Origin: CAYQQU01 sp964419545
GTDB lineage: Bacteria; Bacteroidota; Bacteroidia; Chitinophagales; Saprospiraceae
Assembly: GCA_964419545.1 (NCBI GenBank)
Contig: CAYQQU010000006.1
Coordinates: 1 to 64,000, forward strand
Reading direction: 5' to 3'
Length of the DNA: 64,000 nt
In this document: positions 8,359 to 17,944 of the stretch, piece by piece
Layout of the letters: the number at the start of each line of letters is the position of its first letter
Position numbering within the stretch: position 1 is the stretch's first letter
Program-made: the position numbers and the translations under genes
Notes under the pieces: generated by a model
Databases searched by the model: none
What the model was told of the DNA's origin: nothing
What the model saw: the letters and a program-made list of their open reading frames with translations, nothing else

Positions 8359-11300
8359 TTAGAAGGTTACGCGCAGGCTGCCGCCGATCTGGCGGGCCGT
8401 GGGTACGTTCATCAGCTCGAAGCCGCGGCCGTTGCCGACGCCCGTAGACAGCACCTCGGGGTCGAAGTTGGCGCCGTCGGGGAAGCCGAAGGCGTCAAAC
8501 CAGATATTCTGGCCGGAAAGGGTCAGGACAATAGAGCCGAAGGGCGAATTGTCCAGCAGCGTCTTCGGCAGTTCGTAAGACAATGATATTTCGCGCAGCT
8601 TCAGGTAGGTAGCGTCGTACACGCGCATTTCGTCGTTGAATACCCCGCCGTTCTGCCAGTAGTGCTGCGTGGAGGTAATCTGGATGTCGTTGGGCGTGCC
8701 GTCAGCAAAAACGCCGGGTACAACCACCGGTACGTAACGATCGAAATCGGTTTCCTGCAAAATTCCGCGGGCCATCAGGGTAGAGACCAGCGTGGAATAG
8801 ATCACGCCGCCGTCGGAGTAGGTGAGCAGGGCGTTGAAAGTCAGTCCTTTCCAGGACATGGTCAGGCCACCGTTGAGGATGTAGTTCGGGTTGGGATCGC
8901 CGAGGATGCCGATGTCCGGCTCCAGCTGGTAGAGGCCGGCGCTGGAGACGATGGGCGCGCCCTCTTCGTTGCGCTGGATCTGTTGGCCGAGGATAACGCC
9001 GTAAGGCTCACCCGGAATAGCGAAGTTGGCCAGGTTGGTGAACGGACCGGTGATGAGGATCTGATCGACGCCGTCGGCCAGTTTTTCCACCGTCGGCACG
9101 TTGCGCGTGAAGTTGCCGTTCAGGGTCAGCGTGAAGTCCTTGGTGCGCACCGGGGTGAAGTCGAGGCCCAGTTCGATCCCCTGGTTTTTGATCTCGGCGG
9201 CGTTGATCGTCGTCTCGTCGAAGCCGGTAGCGGCGTCCAGGTCCAGTTCGATGATCAGGTCGGTCGACTGCTTGTCGTAAAGCGAGAGGTCGATGCCCAC
9301 GCGGTTGTTCAGGAAGCGCCCCTCGAGGCCGAACTCCCATTCGCGGTGCAGCTCCGGCGACAGGTTGGGGTTGCCGAAGAAATCGTCCACCGAGTTGGTG
9401 TTGATGATCGTACCATCGTTGGTAATAAACTCACGCGTATTCAAGCCCAGGATGTTGCGCGTCTGGTACGGATTGGGATAACCGGCGGAGGTGCCGAAAC
9501 CCACGCGCAGTTTCAGGAAGTTGAGGGCGTTGCTGAGGCGTAGTCCTTCGAATGCTTCCGTAGGGATGAACGAAACGCTGGCCGAGGGATACAGGATGGT
9601 GCGGTTGTCCGCTTCGAGCGTAGACGTCCAGTCGTGGCGCGCCTGGCCGTTGATGTACAGGAAGTTGCGGAAGCCGAACGAAGCGGTGGCGTAGGCTCCG
9701 ATCAAGTTCTCCTCGCGACGGAACGACTGGTTGTTGTGCTCGATAAAGTTGGTGTGTTCCTGCAGGCCGAATACGAACTGGTTCTGGCTGTTCGTGAAGG
9801 TGGTCTGCCGGGTATCGCGGCGCAGGTTCACCCCGGCCACCCCGTCGAGGGTCCAGTCGGCGCCGAGTGCGAAGTCGTAAGCGAGGTTAAAGGTATGGTC
9901 CTGGATGAAGTTGATGCGCTCGGAGGTATTCAGCAGCCCCGGCGCCACGTCGATCTGAACGCCGCCTTTGTTGATGGCGTAGCGTTGGCGCTGGTTGTAG
10001 CCGTCGATACCCACGCGGTAGGTCGCGGACAACCAGTCGGTCAGTTCGTAATTCAGGTTGATCGTACCGAAGAAGCGGTTGACGATTTCGGAATCCTCGG
10101 TATTGTTGAGTGTCCAGAGCGGGTGCTGGATGTCGTTGCCGCCCCGGTAGTAGATAGAAGAATTATCCACCGGATTGGCGAATTCCAGGCCCAACAGGTC
10201 AACGCTGCGCGGGGTGTAGAACACGTTGGAGAACAGCGAAGCCCCGGCATTGGGGTTGGAGCTCGTACTGGTGGCGGCCGGCGGTGCGACGCGGTCCAGG
10301 TTGACGTAGTTGAAGGTCGTGTTGACCTTCAGTCCGTTGGCCAGCTGGGTGGACGTACCCAGGCCGAAGTTGTGCTTTTCGAAGTTGCTCAGCGGCACGA
10401 AGCCTTCTTCGTTGCGGTAGCCGTAGTTGAAGTTGATGGAGGTTCCGCCCGACAAGCGGCTGGCGATGTTGACCGAGGTGTTGGCGATCAGGCCGGTCTG
10501 GAAGAAATTCTCCAGGTTGTCGTAAGCGCGGTAGTCGTAGCGGGCGTCCTGGTACTGCGGCAGTGCGTCGGCCAGCGAGGAACGGTCGTAGGGGTGCGGG
10601 ACAGTCCCGTCTTCCGCCACGCCGTCGTTGGCGGTCCGTTCGTTGAAGTTGGCGCCCCAGTTGGAGAAAGCCGCCGAAGCGAAGTTGTGGAAGCCGTTGC
10701 CCCAGCTGTCCTGATCGTCGGGCAGGCTGGCGATGTCGTTGGCGAAGAACGACTGATCGACCGTCACTTCGAACTTCTTGTTGAGCTGCTCGCCGCCCAG
10801 GCCGTTTTTGGTGGTGACGAGGATCACGCCGTTACGGCCGGCTTCACCGTAGAGCACCGTGGCGCTGAGTCCTTTCAGTACCGACACTTCGGCGATGCTG
10901 TTGGGGTCCAGGTCCAGGAAGCGGCTGGAAGCCGCGGCGGTGCCCTCCGTGATGAAGTCGTTGTCGGCGTTGGCGTCGGAGTTGAACGGCACCCCGTCGA
11001 CGACGAAGAGCGGCTGGTTGGTGCCGGAGATCGAAGAATATCCCCGGATGATGATGTTGGTGCCCGAGCCGGCCAGACCGGAAGTCTGCATGATGTCCAC
11101 ACCGGGCACTTTGCCGCGCAGCACCCGTCCGACGTCCGCTTCCGGGCGCAGTTCCAGTTGCTCGCTGCCCAGCGTGGTCACGGCGTAGCCCAGCGCTTTT
11201 TTCTCGCGCTTGATACCCAGGCCGGTGACGACCACCTCCGAAAGCTGTTCGGCCGCCTCGGCCATAGCCACGTCGATGACGTTGGAAGCGCCGATGGCAA

Positions 11301-11541
11301 TTTCCTGCGAAGCGAAGCCGGTATAGCTGACAACCAGCGTTTTACCGTCTTCCGGAACGTTTAAGGTGTACTTGCCGTCCAGATCGGTAACCGTACCGGT
11401 AGACGTCCCCTTAACCAGGATACTCGCCCCGATCAACGGTTCCCCGTTCTGATCGGTTATGGTACCCGTAACGGTCCTCTGTGCCAGGGTGGATCCTATT
11501 GCAAAAAGGACCAGCGCTAACACTAGTGAGAGTTTTTTCAT
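8359..11541 (-). CDS. SusC/RagA family TonB-linked outer-membrane transporter
   Basis: 1060 residues. Signal peptide (1-21, ending STLAQ), a carboxypeptidase-regulatory-like domain (about 22-95, TVTGTITDQNGEPLIGASI), the SusC signature segment around residues 102-120 (EVVVTGLGIKREKKALGYA), the TonB plug (about 110-240, GVDIMQTSG, RGYSSISGTNQPLFVVDGVP) and a 22-strand-type barrel ending in the aromatic residue of ...SLRVTF. It imports large substrates with energy from TonB-ExbBD and works with the following susD. There is no N-terminal STN domain, so it is not an ECF/anti-sigma signalling receptor. It heads the operon. Confidence 0.97.
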   Translation of the reverse strand: MKKLSLVLALVLFAIGSTLAQRTVTGTITDQNGEPLIGASILVKGTSTGTVTDLDGKYTLNVPEDGKTLVVSYTGFASQEIAIGASNVIDVAMAEAAEQLSEVVVTGLGIKREKKALGYAVTTLGSEQLELRPEADVGRVLRGKVPGVDIMQTSGLAGSGTNIIIRGYSSISGTNQPLFVVDGVPFNSDANADNDFITEGTAAASSRFLDLDPNSIAEVSVLKGLSATVLYGEAGRNGVILVTTKNGLGGEQLNKKFEVTVDQSFFANDIASLPDDQDSWGNGFHNFASAAFSNWGANFNERTANDGVAEDGTVPHPYDRSSLADALPQYQDARYDYRAYDNLENFFQTGLIANTSVNIASRLSGGTSINFNYGYRNEEGFVPLSNFEKHNFGLGTSTQLANGLKVNTTFNYVNLDRVAPPAATSTSSNPNAGASLFSNVFYTPRSVDLLGLEFANPVDNSSIYYRGGNDIQHPLWTLNNTEDSEIVNRFFGTINLNYELTDWLSATYRVGIDGYNQRQRYAINKGGVQIDVAPGLLNTSERINFIQDHTFNLAYDFALGADWTLDGVAGVNLRRDTRQTTFTNSQNQFVFGLQEHTNFIEHNNQSFRREENLIGAYATASFGFRNFLYINGQARHDWTSTLEADNRTILYPSASVSFIPTEAFEGLRLSNALNFLKLRVGFGTSAGYPNPYQTRNILGLNTREFITNDGTIINTNSVDDFFGNPNLSPELHREWEFGLEGRFLNNRVGIDLSLYDKQSTDLIIELDLDAATGFDETTINAAEIKNQGIELGLDFTPVRTKDFTLTLNGNFTRNVPTVEKLADGVDQILITGPFTNLANFAIPGEPYGVILGQQIQRNEEGAPIVSSAGLYQLEPDIGILGDPNPNYILNGGLTMSWKGLTFNALLTYSDGGVIYSTLVSTLMARGILQETDFDRYVPVVVPGVFADGTPNDIQITSTQHYWQNGGVFNDEMRVYDATYLKLREISLSYELPKTLLDNSPFGSIVLTLSGQNIWFDAFGFPDGANFDPEVLSTGVGNGRGFELMNVPTARQIGGSLRVTF

Positions 11542-11968
11542 ACTAATCCAATTTTGATTTAACTTAAATATACTAGTCCAAAAAAAGTTCTATAAATTTG
11601 ATTACCAAACAGTTAAAACACTACCGAAAGCTTTCGGCAAGGGATAGGGAAGTGGTTCGAGGATTAGAATTGAACAAATAAACCGTCAGAATATCATTTG
11701 GAAAAATTTGGGCTGAAAGCGTTTTTTCAAAATTCCATTAAACTAACGTAGCAAAGAACAGAAAAGGGGTGCGGCAGCTTTCCTTTGAGCCAAATAATAT
11801 AGACTGACGCACCTGGCAATAATACGTAAAAAAGGGGAATGACGCTGCTTCAACGTTAAAAAAAAGTTAATTTTTAAGTTGGTCGGAGGGTAAAAACCGG
11901 ACGTTATTTTTTGGTAATCAACTCAGAACGGGAATGTCAAAAAGGCGTCGCACTTATACTCAATTGCT
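11542..11968. other. AT-rich upstream region of the sus operon
   Basis: 427 bases without a gene. It should contain the susC promoter, but I find no perfect TAnnTTTG box on the minus strand. The one clear structure is the perfect 14-bp palindrome at 11624-11637. Confidence 0.5.
11624..11637. promoter_or_regulatory. perfect 14-bp palindrome CCGAAAGCTTTCGG upstream of susC
   Basis: It lies 83 nt upstream of the susC start codon. It could be a dimeric regulator site or a short hairpin in the leader; no cognate regulator gene is adjacent. Confidence 0.4.
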
Positions 11969-12709
11969 TCAAAGCAACCGCAAATACATCCCGATGGTAT
12001 TCTGCAACCCATAATACAAAGCGTCACAGATCAGGGCGTGCCCGATGGATACTTCCAGCACGCCGGGTACCGACCGGCAGTAGTAGGCCAGGTTGTCGAG
12101 ATTCAGGTCGTGCCCGGCGTTGATGCCGATGCCGATGTCGTTGGCGATCTTTGCCGCAGCGATGTGAGGCGCCACCGCCCGCGCGGGGTCTTCGGCGTAT
12201 TGCCGGGCGAAATGGCCGGTGTAGAACTCGATGCGATCAGCGCCGACGGCTTTGGCGCCTTCTACGAAGCGCGCTTCCGGATCGACGAAAAGCGAAACCC
12301 GGATACCGGCGGCCTGCAAGCGGGCGACCACATCGCGCAACAGACCGGCCTTTTCGATCGTATCCCATCCCTGGTCGGAGGTCAGCACACCCGGCGGATC
12401 CGGCACCAGCGTGCACTGGTGTGGCGGATGGGCGAGCACGAGTTCCAGAAACTTTTCGGAAGGATATCCCTCTATGTTGAATTCGGTCGTTACGACCTCC
12501 CGCAGGGCGGGAATATCCGCATAGCGGATGTGGCGTTCGTCAGGCCGGGGATGCACGGTGATGCCCTGGGCGCCGAACGCTTCACAGTCGCGGGCGACCT
12601 GCAGGAGATCGGGCAGGTTGCCGCCGCGGGCATTGCGCAGCAGGGCGACTTTATTTACATTGACGCTCAGCCGCGTTGCGCCAACTTTTTCTTGCAGTTG
12701 ATCGTTCAA
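11969..12709 (-). CDS. pdxJ: pyridoxine 5'-phosphate synthase
   Basis: 246 residues with the PdxJ hallmarks: LSVNVNKVALLRNARGG near the start, GITVHPRPDERHI, FNIEGYPSE, TLVPDPPGVLTSDQGWD, a VSLFVDP strand, RIEFYTGHFA and the phosphate-binding GINAGHDLNLDN. The enzyme condenses 1-amino-3-propanone 3-phosphate with deoxyxylulose 5-phosphate, the last ring-forming step of DXP-dependent vitamin B6 synthesis. No ATG is available in a sensible place; the frame begins with TTG at 12709, seven codons longer than the shortest family members. It is divergent from the CPBP protease gene. pdxH, the next enzyme of B6 metabolism, is at 47.6-48.3 kb. Confidence 0.95.
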   Translation of the reverse strand: MNDQLQEKVGATRLSVNVNKVALLRNARGGNLPDLLQVARDCEAFGAQGITVHPRPDERHIRYADIPALREVVTTEFNIEGYPSEKFLELVLAHPPHQCTLVPDPPGVLTSDQGWDTIEKAGLLRDVVARLQAAGIRVSLFVDPEARFVEGAKAVGADRIEFYTGHFARQYAEDPARAVAPHIAAAKIANDIGIGINAGHDLNLDNLAYYCRSVPGVLEVSIGHALICDALYYGLQNTIGMYLRLL

Positions 12710-12721
12710 AGTTTACTTTTG
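12692..12721 (+). promoter_or_regulatory. candidate promoter of the CPBP protease-cdsA run (TTG, 19 nt, TACTTTTG)
   Basis: -33 TTG at 12692-12694 and -7 box TACTTTTG at 12714-12721 separated by 19 nt, the expected Bacteroidetes arrangement. The start codon follows 25 nt later. Confidence 0.65.
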
Positions 12722-12746
12722 CGGTAAATTTACGAAAATTGACACA

Positions 12747-13661
12747 ATGAATTCATTCGACGCTGCCTCCGACAACCAGGCGCCAAACGGTCATTTTCCG
12801 CCCCAAACCATCCTTTTGGTGCTCCTGCTGGCGGTCCTGCTCGGCGGAATGATGGGCAGCGGGGCGGCTTTCGGCCTCGGTCAGCTCTGGGGGGTCAATC
12901 CGCAGCAAGCGCTCGGCAGCCTGACGACCGACAGCCCCGTGTCGCTGCGCAACTACGTACGCGTCGCCAACCTCTTCAACCACCTACTGACCTTCACCAT
13001 CCCGGCCATCGCCGTTGCCTGGTTTTTCTTCCGGCAACAATCGCTGAGGCGGCTTCGCCTGGATAAACGGCCCGACCGGATCAACCTGATCGCGGGTATA
13101 TTTTTCATCGTCATGGCTTTTCCGGTCGCCCAGCTGCTCTATTGGGTTAACCGTCAATTGCCGCTGCCCGACTGGGTATGGGATTTCGAAAATGCGACGG
13201 AATCCATGATCATGGGGCTGCTGGTCATGGAATCGCCCTGGGAACTGGCCCTCAACCTCCTGGTAGTCGCCGTGCTGCCGGCGGTGGGCGAAGAGCTGGT
13301 TTTTCGGGGTATCTTACAACAACAGCTCGAACGGCTCTGGCGCGGCGCAGCGCCCGCCATCTGGATGTCGGCGATCATCTTCAGCGCCATTCACCTGCAA
13401 TTTGCCGGTTTTCTGCCCCGGCTGTTGCTCGGAGCGGTGCTGGGCTATTTGTTTTACTGGACGCGCAACCTCTGGGCGCCGATCGCCGGGCATTTCGTGA
13501 CGAACGGCATGCAGGTAGCGGCCCAGTACGTGGCCGGCGACGAATTGTCACAGATAAACCTCGAAAATACCGAACAAGTAAACTGGCTGACCGGCTTGCT
13601 GGGCCTCGCGCTGCTGCTGGGCGCCGGTTTTTTTATACAGAACCGCAATCAAAATAAATGA
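12747..13661 (+). CDS. CPBP family intramembrane glutamic endopeptidase (CAAX protease-like)
   Basis: 304 residues with about six to eight hydrophobic segments. The three CPBP/Abi motifs are present: EELVFRG (182-188, with the paired glutamates), FSAIHLQFAGFLPRLLLG (about 212-229, His216) and the final HFVTN (His249). Members are membrane proteases or act as immunity and membrane-stress proteins; the substrate here is unknown. Its stop codon overlaps the cdsA start (ATGA at 13658-13661), implying translational coupling, which may link it to envelope lipid metabolism. Confidence 0.9.
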   Translation: MNSFDAASDNQAPNGHFPPQTILLVLLLAVLLGGMMGSGAAFGLGQLWGVNPQQALGSLTTDSPVSLRNYVRVANLFNHLLTFTIPAIAVAWFFFRQQSLRRLRLDKRPDRINLIAGIFFIVMAFPVAQLLYWVNRQLPLPDWVWDFENATESMIMGLLVMESPWELALNLLVVAVLPAVGEELVFRGILQQQLERLWRGAAPAIWMSAIIFSAIHLQFAGFLPRLLLGAVLGYLFYWTRNLWAPIAGHFVTNGMQVAAQYVAGDELSQINLENTEQVNWLTGLLGLALLLGAGFFIQNRNQNK

Positions 13662-14494
13662 ATGGAATGGGCCGGCGGGTGGCGACGGCTGTCATATTCG
13701 TAGTTGTGATCCTGGGAGGACTGATCGGGGGGCGCCTGTCCTTCGTGCTTCTCTTTTCGGTGATTACCGCGCTATGCCTCTGGGAGTACCTGGGCATGGT
13801 GCTGGAGTACCGCCAATCCCGTGATTTTATCCGCAAACTGCTCGGCCTGTCGGTTGGCCTGGCGCCTTTTTTGTTTACGGCGGCCCTGCAACTCGAACTG
13901 GCGCCGGACCGCGACGCCTTCGTCGCCCTCTGGGCGCTGCTTTTCTTCCCGCTCGTCTTCACCACCTTCATCTACGAGTTGTATACCGGCTCTGAGAAGC
14001 CTTTCGTCAACGTGGCTTTCGTCGTGCTGGGCATGGTGTACATCGGGGTTCCGTTCTCCATGCTGAACTTCATTGCCTACGACGGGCGGCACTTTTATCT
14101 CGAAACCGTATTCGGACTGCTATTGATGAACTGGGCCAACGATACGGGCGCCTTTCTGGTAGGCTCCCGGATCGGCAAAACGCCCCTGCTGCCGCGCATC
14201 TCGCCGAAAAAAACCTGGGAAGGCATGAGCGGCGGACTGATGATCACTTTCGGGTTCGCCCTGCTGCTCGCCCTGATCTTCAACGAACTCCGCCTGGTCG
14301 ACTGGCTGGTGCTTGCCGCTATCGTCGTCGTCTTCGGTTCTCTGGGCGATCTGGTTGAGTCGATGCTCAAACGCAGCGTCCAGGTCAAGGACTCCGGCCA
14401 CCTCCTGCCCGGCCACGGCGGCCTGCTCGACCGGTTCGATGCTTTTATCTTCCTCCTGCCTTTCGCAACCGCTTATCTGCTTTGGATCAGGTAG
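13658..14494 (+). CDS. cdsA: phosphatidate cytidylyltransferase (CDP-diglyceride synthase)
   Basis: 278 residues, strongly hydrophobic with seven or eight membrane segments. The family signature lies near the C terminus: SPKKTWEG (about 188-195) and the stretch GDLVESMLKRSVQVKDSG followed by HLLPGHGGLLDRFDA (about 229-262), whose Asp and Lys residues bind CTP and metal. It makes CDP-diacylglycerol from phosphatidate and CTP, the branch point to phosphatidylethanolamine and anionic lipids. It overlaps the upstream protease gene by 4 nt and is followed 128 nt later by psd, so two steps of phospholipid synthesis are neighbours here. Confidence 0.96.
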   Translation: MNGMGRRVATAVIFVVVILGGLIGGRLSFVLLFSVITALCLWEYLGMVLEYRQSRDFIRKLLGLSVGLAPFLFTAALQLELAPDRDAFVALWALLFFPLVFTTFIYELYTGSEKPFVNVAFVVLGMVYIGVPFSMLNFIAYDGRHFYLETVFGLLLMNWANDTGAFLVGSRIGKTPLLPRISPKKTWEGMSGGLMITFGFALLLALIFNELRLVDWLVLAAIVVVFGSLGDLVESMLKRSVQVKDSGHLLPGHGGLLDRFDAFIFLLPFATAYLLWIR

Positions 14495-14622
14495 CTTCTT
14501 CGTACGGCGGTCATATCGGAGATCAACCCCCAAAAGGAATCTTGCGATTTGATTGCGCGGCGACGGCCAAAACGCTTAAATTTACCCCGGCAGAAATTGC
14601 TTTACTTTAACGCCGCCCGACT

Positions 14623-15279
14623 ATGACCATCCACCGCGAAGGCCGCAGTCTACTCATTGGACTGTTCCTCGTTTTACTCCTCCTGAATGTGGCCGGCTAC
14701 CGGCTGGCGCCCTACTTTTTTCCGGTGCTGTTTTTCGCTTCGATGGCGTTTTACCTGCTGGTTTTGCAGTTTTTCAGGAGCCCCCGACGCCCCTTGCCCG
14801 CGCCCGACGACCGGCTCCTTTACGCGCCGGCGGACGGCAAGGTAGTGGTCATTGAAGAAACTGAAGAGACCGAATATTTCAACGAAAAACGGCTGCAGGT
14901 CTCCATTTTTATGTCCCTCTTCGACGTTCACGCCAACCGGGCGCCGGTAAGCGGCCAGGTGCGCTACTACCGCTATCATCCCGGCCGGTACCTCGCCGCC
15001 TGGAACCCGAAGGCTTCCACCGATAACGAGCGCAACACCATCGTCATCGCCGCCGACCACGGTCCTGAGCTCCTGATGCGACAAATTGCCGGCGCCGTGG
15101 CCCGCCGCATTCGCTGCTACCTCAGCGAAAAGGAACGCGTGCAGCAAGGCGCCGAAATCGGATTCATCAAGTTCGGCTCGCGCGTCGACCTCTTCCTGCC
15201 GCCGGAAACCGAGCTGGCCGTCGACCTCGGCGAACAGGTGTACGCCGGAAAAACCGTACTGGCCAGGTGGGGAGTGTAG
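14623..15279 (+). CDS. psd: phosphatidylserine decarboxylase proenzyme
   Basis: 218 residues, the short archaeal/Bacteroidetes-type Psd. Two N-terminal membrane segments (about 9-28 and 31-50), the conserved MSLFDVHANR (97-106) and the self-cleavage site in FIKFGSRVD, where Ser186 after Gly185 should become the pyruvoyl group of the alpha chain. The enzyme converts phosphatidylserine to phosphatidylethanolamine. It lies downstream of cdsA; the phosphatidylserine synthase expected between them in the pathway is not in this window. Confidence 0.95.
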   Translation: MTIHREGRSLLIGLFLVLLLLNVAGYRLAPYFFPVLFFASMAFYLLVLQFFRSPRRPLPAPDDRLLYAPADGKVVVIEETEETEYFNEKRLQVSIFMSLFDVHANRAPVSGQVRYYRYHPGRYLAAWNPKASTDNERNTIVIAADHGPELLMRQIAGAVARRIRCYLSEKERVQQGAEIGFIKFGSRVDLFLPPETELAVDLGEQVYAGKTVLARWGV

Positions 15280-15294
15280 CAAAAACAGGGTGAT

Positions 15295-15368
15295 CTGGCA
15301 GGGCAATCACTGCGTACAAAATAGGCTACCGATAGCTCGTGTCGCCGGGACGGGAGCACAACAATGTT
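15295..15368. repeat. 74-bp dispersed repeat, copy 1
   Basis: Starts CTGGCAGGGCAATCACTGCG and aligns without gaps to 22478-22551 (59 of 74 positions identical by hand alignment). It occupies the gap between psd and the convergent WG-repeat gene. Confidence 0.7.
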
Positions 15369-15487
15369 TCCAACCGATAATCGCGGCAAACTCCCGACCT
15401 AAGCACATAACTGACTGATTACCAAACCAAATTTGACAAAACCCCGTCCTATTTCAGTTCTCTTATTCTTTCCTTCCAATCTCCGGA

Positions 15488-16504
15488 CTATTCCTCCCAA
15501 ACCACCTGTCCGTCGATATCCAGGTATCGCCAGCGGCCGCGGAAAACAACCTGGGCGCGGCCTGCGAAGAAAGCGGCGGCTTCGTCGTACTGCGGCGGGA
15601 TGCGCCACTCCCCTTCCCCGTCGACGTATCCCCAGCGGCCGTTGTAGCGCACGGGGCCCCGGCCGTCGGCAAAAAGGCCGGCGTCTTCGAATTTAAAGGG
15701 TATCGCCAGGGCGCCTTCCGCGTTGACGTACCCAAACCGGCCGCTGCGCTCCACCGGCGCCAGCCCCCCGCTGAAATCGCCGGCAAAATCGAAAGCAGGC
15801 GGAATGACCAGCTCGCCCCGGAGGTTGACAAACCCGAAGCGACCGTTGCGGATCACTACTGCGAGGCCTTCGAAAAACTCTCCGTTGGCGTACCCTTCGA
15901 TAAAATCAAACTGCGGGGCAACGAGCAGGGCGCCGCCGCGGTCGATCAGCCCCCACCGTCCCTGCTCAGCGACCACTGCTATTTCGCCCTGGAACGGGAA
16001 AGCGGTTTCAAATGCCGGATCGATCTGCCAGAGCCCTTCCGGGTCGAGGTAGCCGAAACTTCCTTCGACCGCCGCCGGCGCCAGGCCTTCGCTGAAAGGT
16101 AGAGCGACTTCAAAAGCAGGTGGAATACGGAACGTCCCTTCGGCGTCGAGAAAGCCGAAATGGCCGTCCAGGCATACCGGCGCCAGGCCTTCGCTGAAGG
16201 GGCCGGCCTCGTTGAAGGTAACGGGAATACAAATATCGCCACGCGGGTCGATGTAGCCCCAGCGATTGACGAGACGCACAGGCGCGCGGTCTTCCTCGAA
16301 ATGGCCGACGTAATTGAAAAAATGTTTGATCAGCAGCCGGCCGAAGCGATCCATCGGCACCAGACGGTCGTTAAGCCGCACCCGGGAAAAGCCGTTGTAG
16401 AAACTTTCGGCCTCGATGTACTGCGGCTCGATGACGATCTGGCCGTTGCGGTCGATGAAACCGTAACGGCGGTCTTTCCGGATTTTGAATAATGGCTGCC
16501 TCAT
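15488..16504 (-). CDS. WG-repeat protein
   Basis: 338 residues made almost entirely of about a dozen WG repeats of 25-30 residues, with recurrent (W/F)GYID/FGFLDAEG turns followed by IPPAFE and FSEGLAPV segments. WG repeats are common in Bacteroidetes and form extended beta structures thought to bind ligands or proteins. There is no signal peptide, so it is predicted cytoplasmic, unlike many WG proteins. It starts 17 nt after the end of the lipoprotein gene upstream on the same strand, probably one operon. Specific function unknown. Confidence 0.88.
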   Translation of the reverse strand: MRQPLFKIRKDRRYGFIDRNGQIVIEPQYIEAESFYNGFSRVRLNDRLVPMDRFGRLLIKHFFNYVGHFEEDRAPVRLVNRWGYIDPRGDICIPVTFNEAGPFSEGLAPVCLDGHFGFLDAEGTFRIPPAFEVALPFSEGLAPAAVEGSFGYLDPEGLWQIDPAFETAFPFQGEIAVVAEQGRWGLIDRGGALLVAPQFDFIEGYANGEFFEGLAVVIRNGRFGFVNLRGELVIPPAFDFAGDFSGGLAPVERSGRFGYVNAEGALAIPFKFEDAGLFADGRGPVRYNGRWGYVDGEGEWRIPPQYDEAAAFFAGRAQVVFRGRWRYLDIDGQVVWEE

Positions 16505-16521
16505 AGATTATCCCCAAGGGG

Positions 16522-17922
16522 CTAGTAAAGATAATAGCGATCCAGATAACGCTCCCCGCTAATTTGTTTATCGTCGATGATCAGATAATCGGTAAAGGTG
16601 AGTTGGCGGGCCGAATCGGCGGGGGGCAGCGCAAAATTGGTGCGCACGCCCTGCACGCGCAGGCGGCTGAGCGCCGGTTCGTTATCCAGCAGTTGCCAGT
16701 TGCCGCGCACCTCACTTTCGAAAACAGCGTAATCTACTGCCGACCATTCTTCAGTATATCCGTAAAAGGAGCCGTCGGAACGGACCAGGAAAGAAGTACG
16801 CCGGTAATGATCGCCTGCTTCCGCCGAGGCGACCACGTTGAGAATGCGCCGGTCGAGCCAGGACGAAAGCGGCCCGCCGGCCACCGACGCCCGGTGCTCT
16901 TCCCGGAACCGGTGATCGAGGCCGTCCACGAGCTGCAGGGGCTGCTCTCCTTCCAGGAAGAGGAGTTCGCCCAACACCAGATCGCGATGGCGCGCTCCCG
17001 GAAAAACGTCGGTCACTTCGCAGGAGAGCCGGGCGCCTTCCCACCAGGGTTCGATGGAATAGAGGCGGACCGCCGGGGTATCCGACAGCCGCACCTGCCA
17101 CTTGCCGGTATCGGCACGGGCCAGGGTCAGTTCCCGCACCCTGGGGAAATCGCGGAAGTCGAAAGCCAGCGCCTGACGGCCGTTCCAGGCTGCAAATCCC
17201 GTAATGCGTACGGGTTCCAGAAAAGTGATCACCAGGCGTTCGCCGCTACCGCTGCCCGGCGCGCCTTCCGTCCAGGCCCGCCAGGGGCGCCCGTCGAAGA
17301 GGAGCCCCGGATGATAAGCCGATACGGGATTCAGGCTGGAGGTCGCTTCGACCGCCACCGGCGCCCAGCGGGGCAGCTGCGGCCGGTATTCCAGGCTGTC
17401 GGCGTCGAAGAAGCGCAACTCAGCCATGGCGGTCGGCCACGCCGCCGGTAAAGCCGATACGGAAAGCTGCTGATCGTCCAGTTCCCGGCTGTTGGTTTGC
17501 AGCCGCGACACTTCGGTAATGCGCAGCAACAACTCGGAAACGCCCGCCGGGATGGGCAACTGCTGCCCGGGCGAGAGCATGCCTGCTTTCCGGCCGTCGG
17601 CGAAGACCGCCATTTCGGTTACTACCGCCAGGGAATCGACGGGCGGCGCCGCGAAAGCGATAGCGCGAACGGGAGCCGGCCGTTCCGGAAAAAAGAAAAG
17701 GCGAATGGCTTCCCCCGGCCCCGCGCCGGAGGGCGTCATCCAGTAGGTCGCTTCGTCGCCGTCGAAGAGCGCAGCCAGGCGGTGGTCGTTCGCCAGTGTG
17801 GTGAATACGCCCAGCAACGGCCAGGCAGGGCGCCCGTCGACGGGCGGGGGCGGCGCCGGCGGATGGGGATCGGCGCAGGCGGCGAGCACCAGCAATAGTA
17901 TTGTGCAGGTTCGGGTTTTCAT
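16522..17922 (-). CDS. lipoprotein with tandem discoidin-like (NADase-type glycan-binding) domains
   Basis: 466 residues with lipoprotein signal (MKTRTCTILLLVLAAC, Cys16) and a proline-rich linker (PHPPAPPPP). Two beta-sandwich segments have the F5/8 type C-like hallmark of LFDGDEATYW (about 52-61) and LLFDGRPWRAWTEG followed by GERLVITF (about 205-235); the second fits the NADase-type glycan-binding domain. The C-terminal third (from about 330) is unassigned and may be a separate beta domain. A surface or periplasmic carbohydrate-binding role is an inference. The cognate downstream gene encodes the WG-repeat protein. Confidence 0.7.
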   Translation of the reverse strand: MKTRTCTILLLVLAACADPHPPAPPPPVDGRPAWPLLGVFTTLANDHRLAALFDGDEATYWMTPSGAGPGEAIRLFFFPERPAPVRAIAFAAPPVDSLAVVTEMAVFADGRKAGMLSPGQQLPIPAGVSELLLRITEVSRLQTNSRELDDQQLSVSALPAAWPTAMAELRFFDADSLEYRPQLPRWAPVAVEATSSLNPVSAYHPGLLFDGRPWRAWTEGAPGSGSGERLVITFLEPVRITGFAAWNGRQALAFDFRDFPRVRELTLARADTGKWQVRLSDTPAVRLYSIEPWWEGARLSCEVTDVFPGARHRDLVLGELLFLEGEQPLQLVDGLDHRFREEHRASVAGGPLSSWLDRRILNVVASAEAGDHYRRTSFLVRSDGSFYGYTEEWSAVDYAVFESEVRGNWQLLDNEPALSRLRVQGVRTNFALPPADSARQLTFTDYLIIDDKQISGERYLDRYYLY

Positions 17923-17944
17923 CTTATTTTCGGCGCAAAGACCA

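Noticed and set aside
8662..11364. Long open frames antisense to susC (293 and 576 codons)
   Set aside because: They are mirror images of a high-GC coding region with SusC conserved over the full length; compositions rich in V, G, R and H without domain patterns show that they are not genes.
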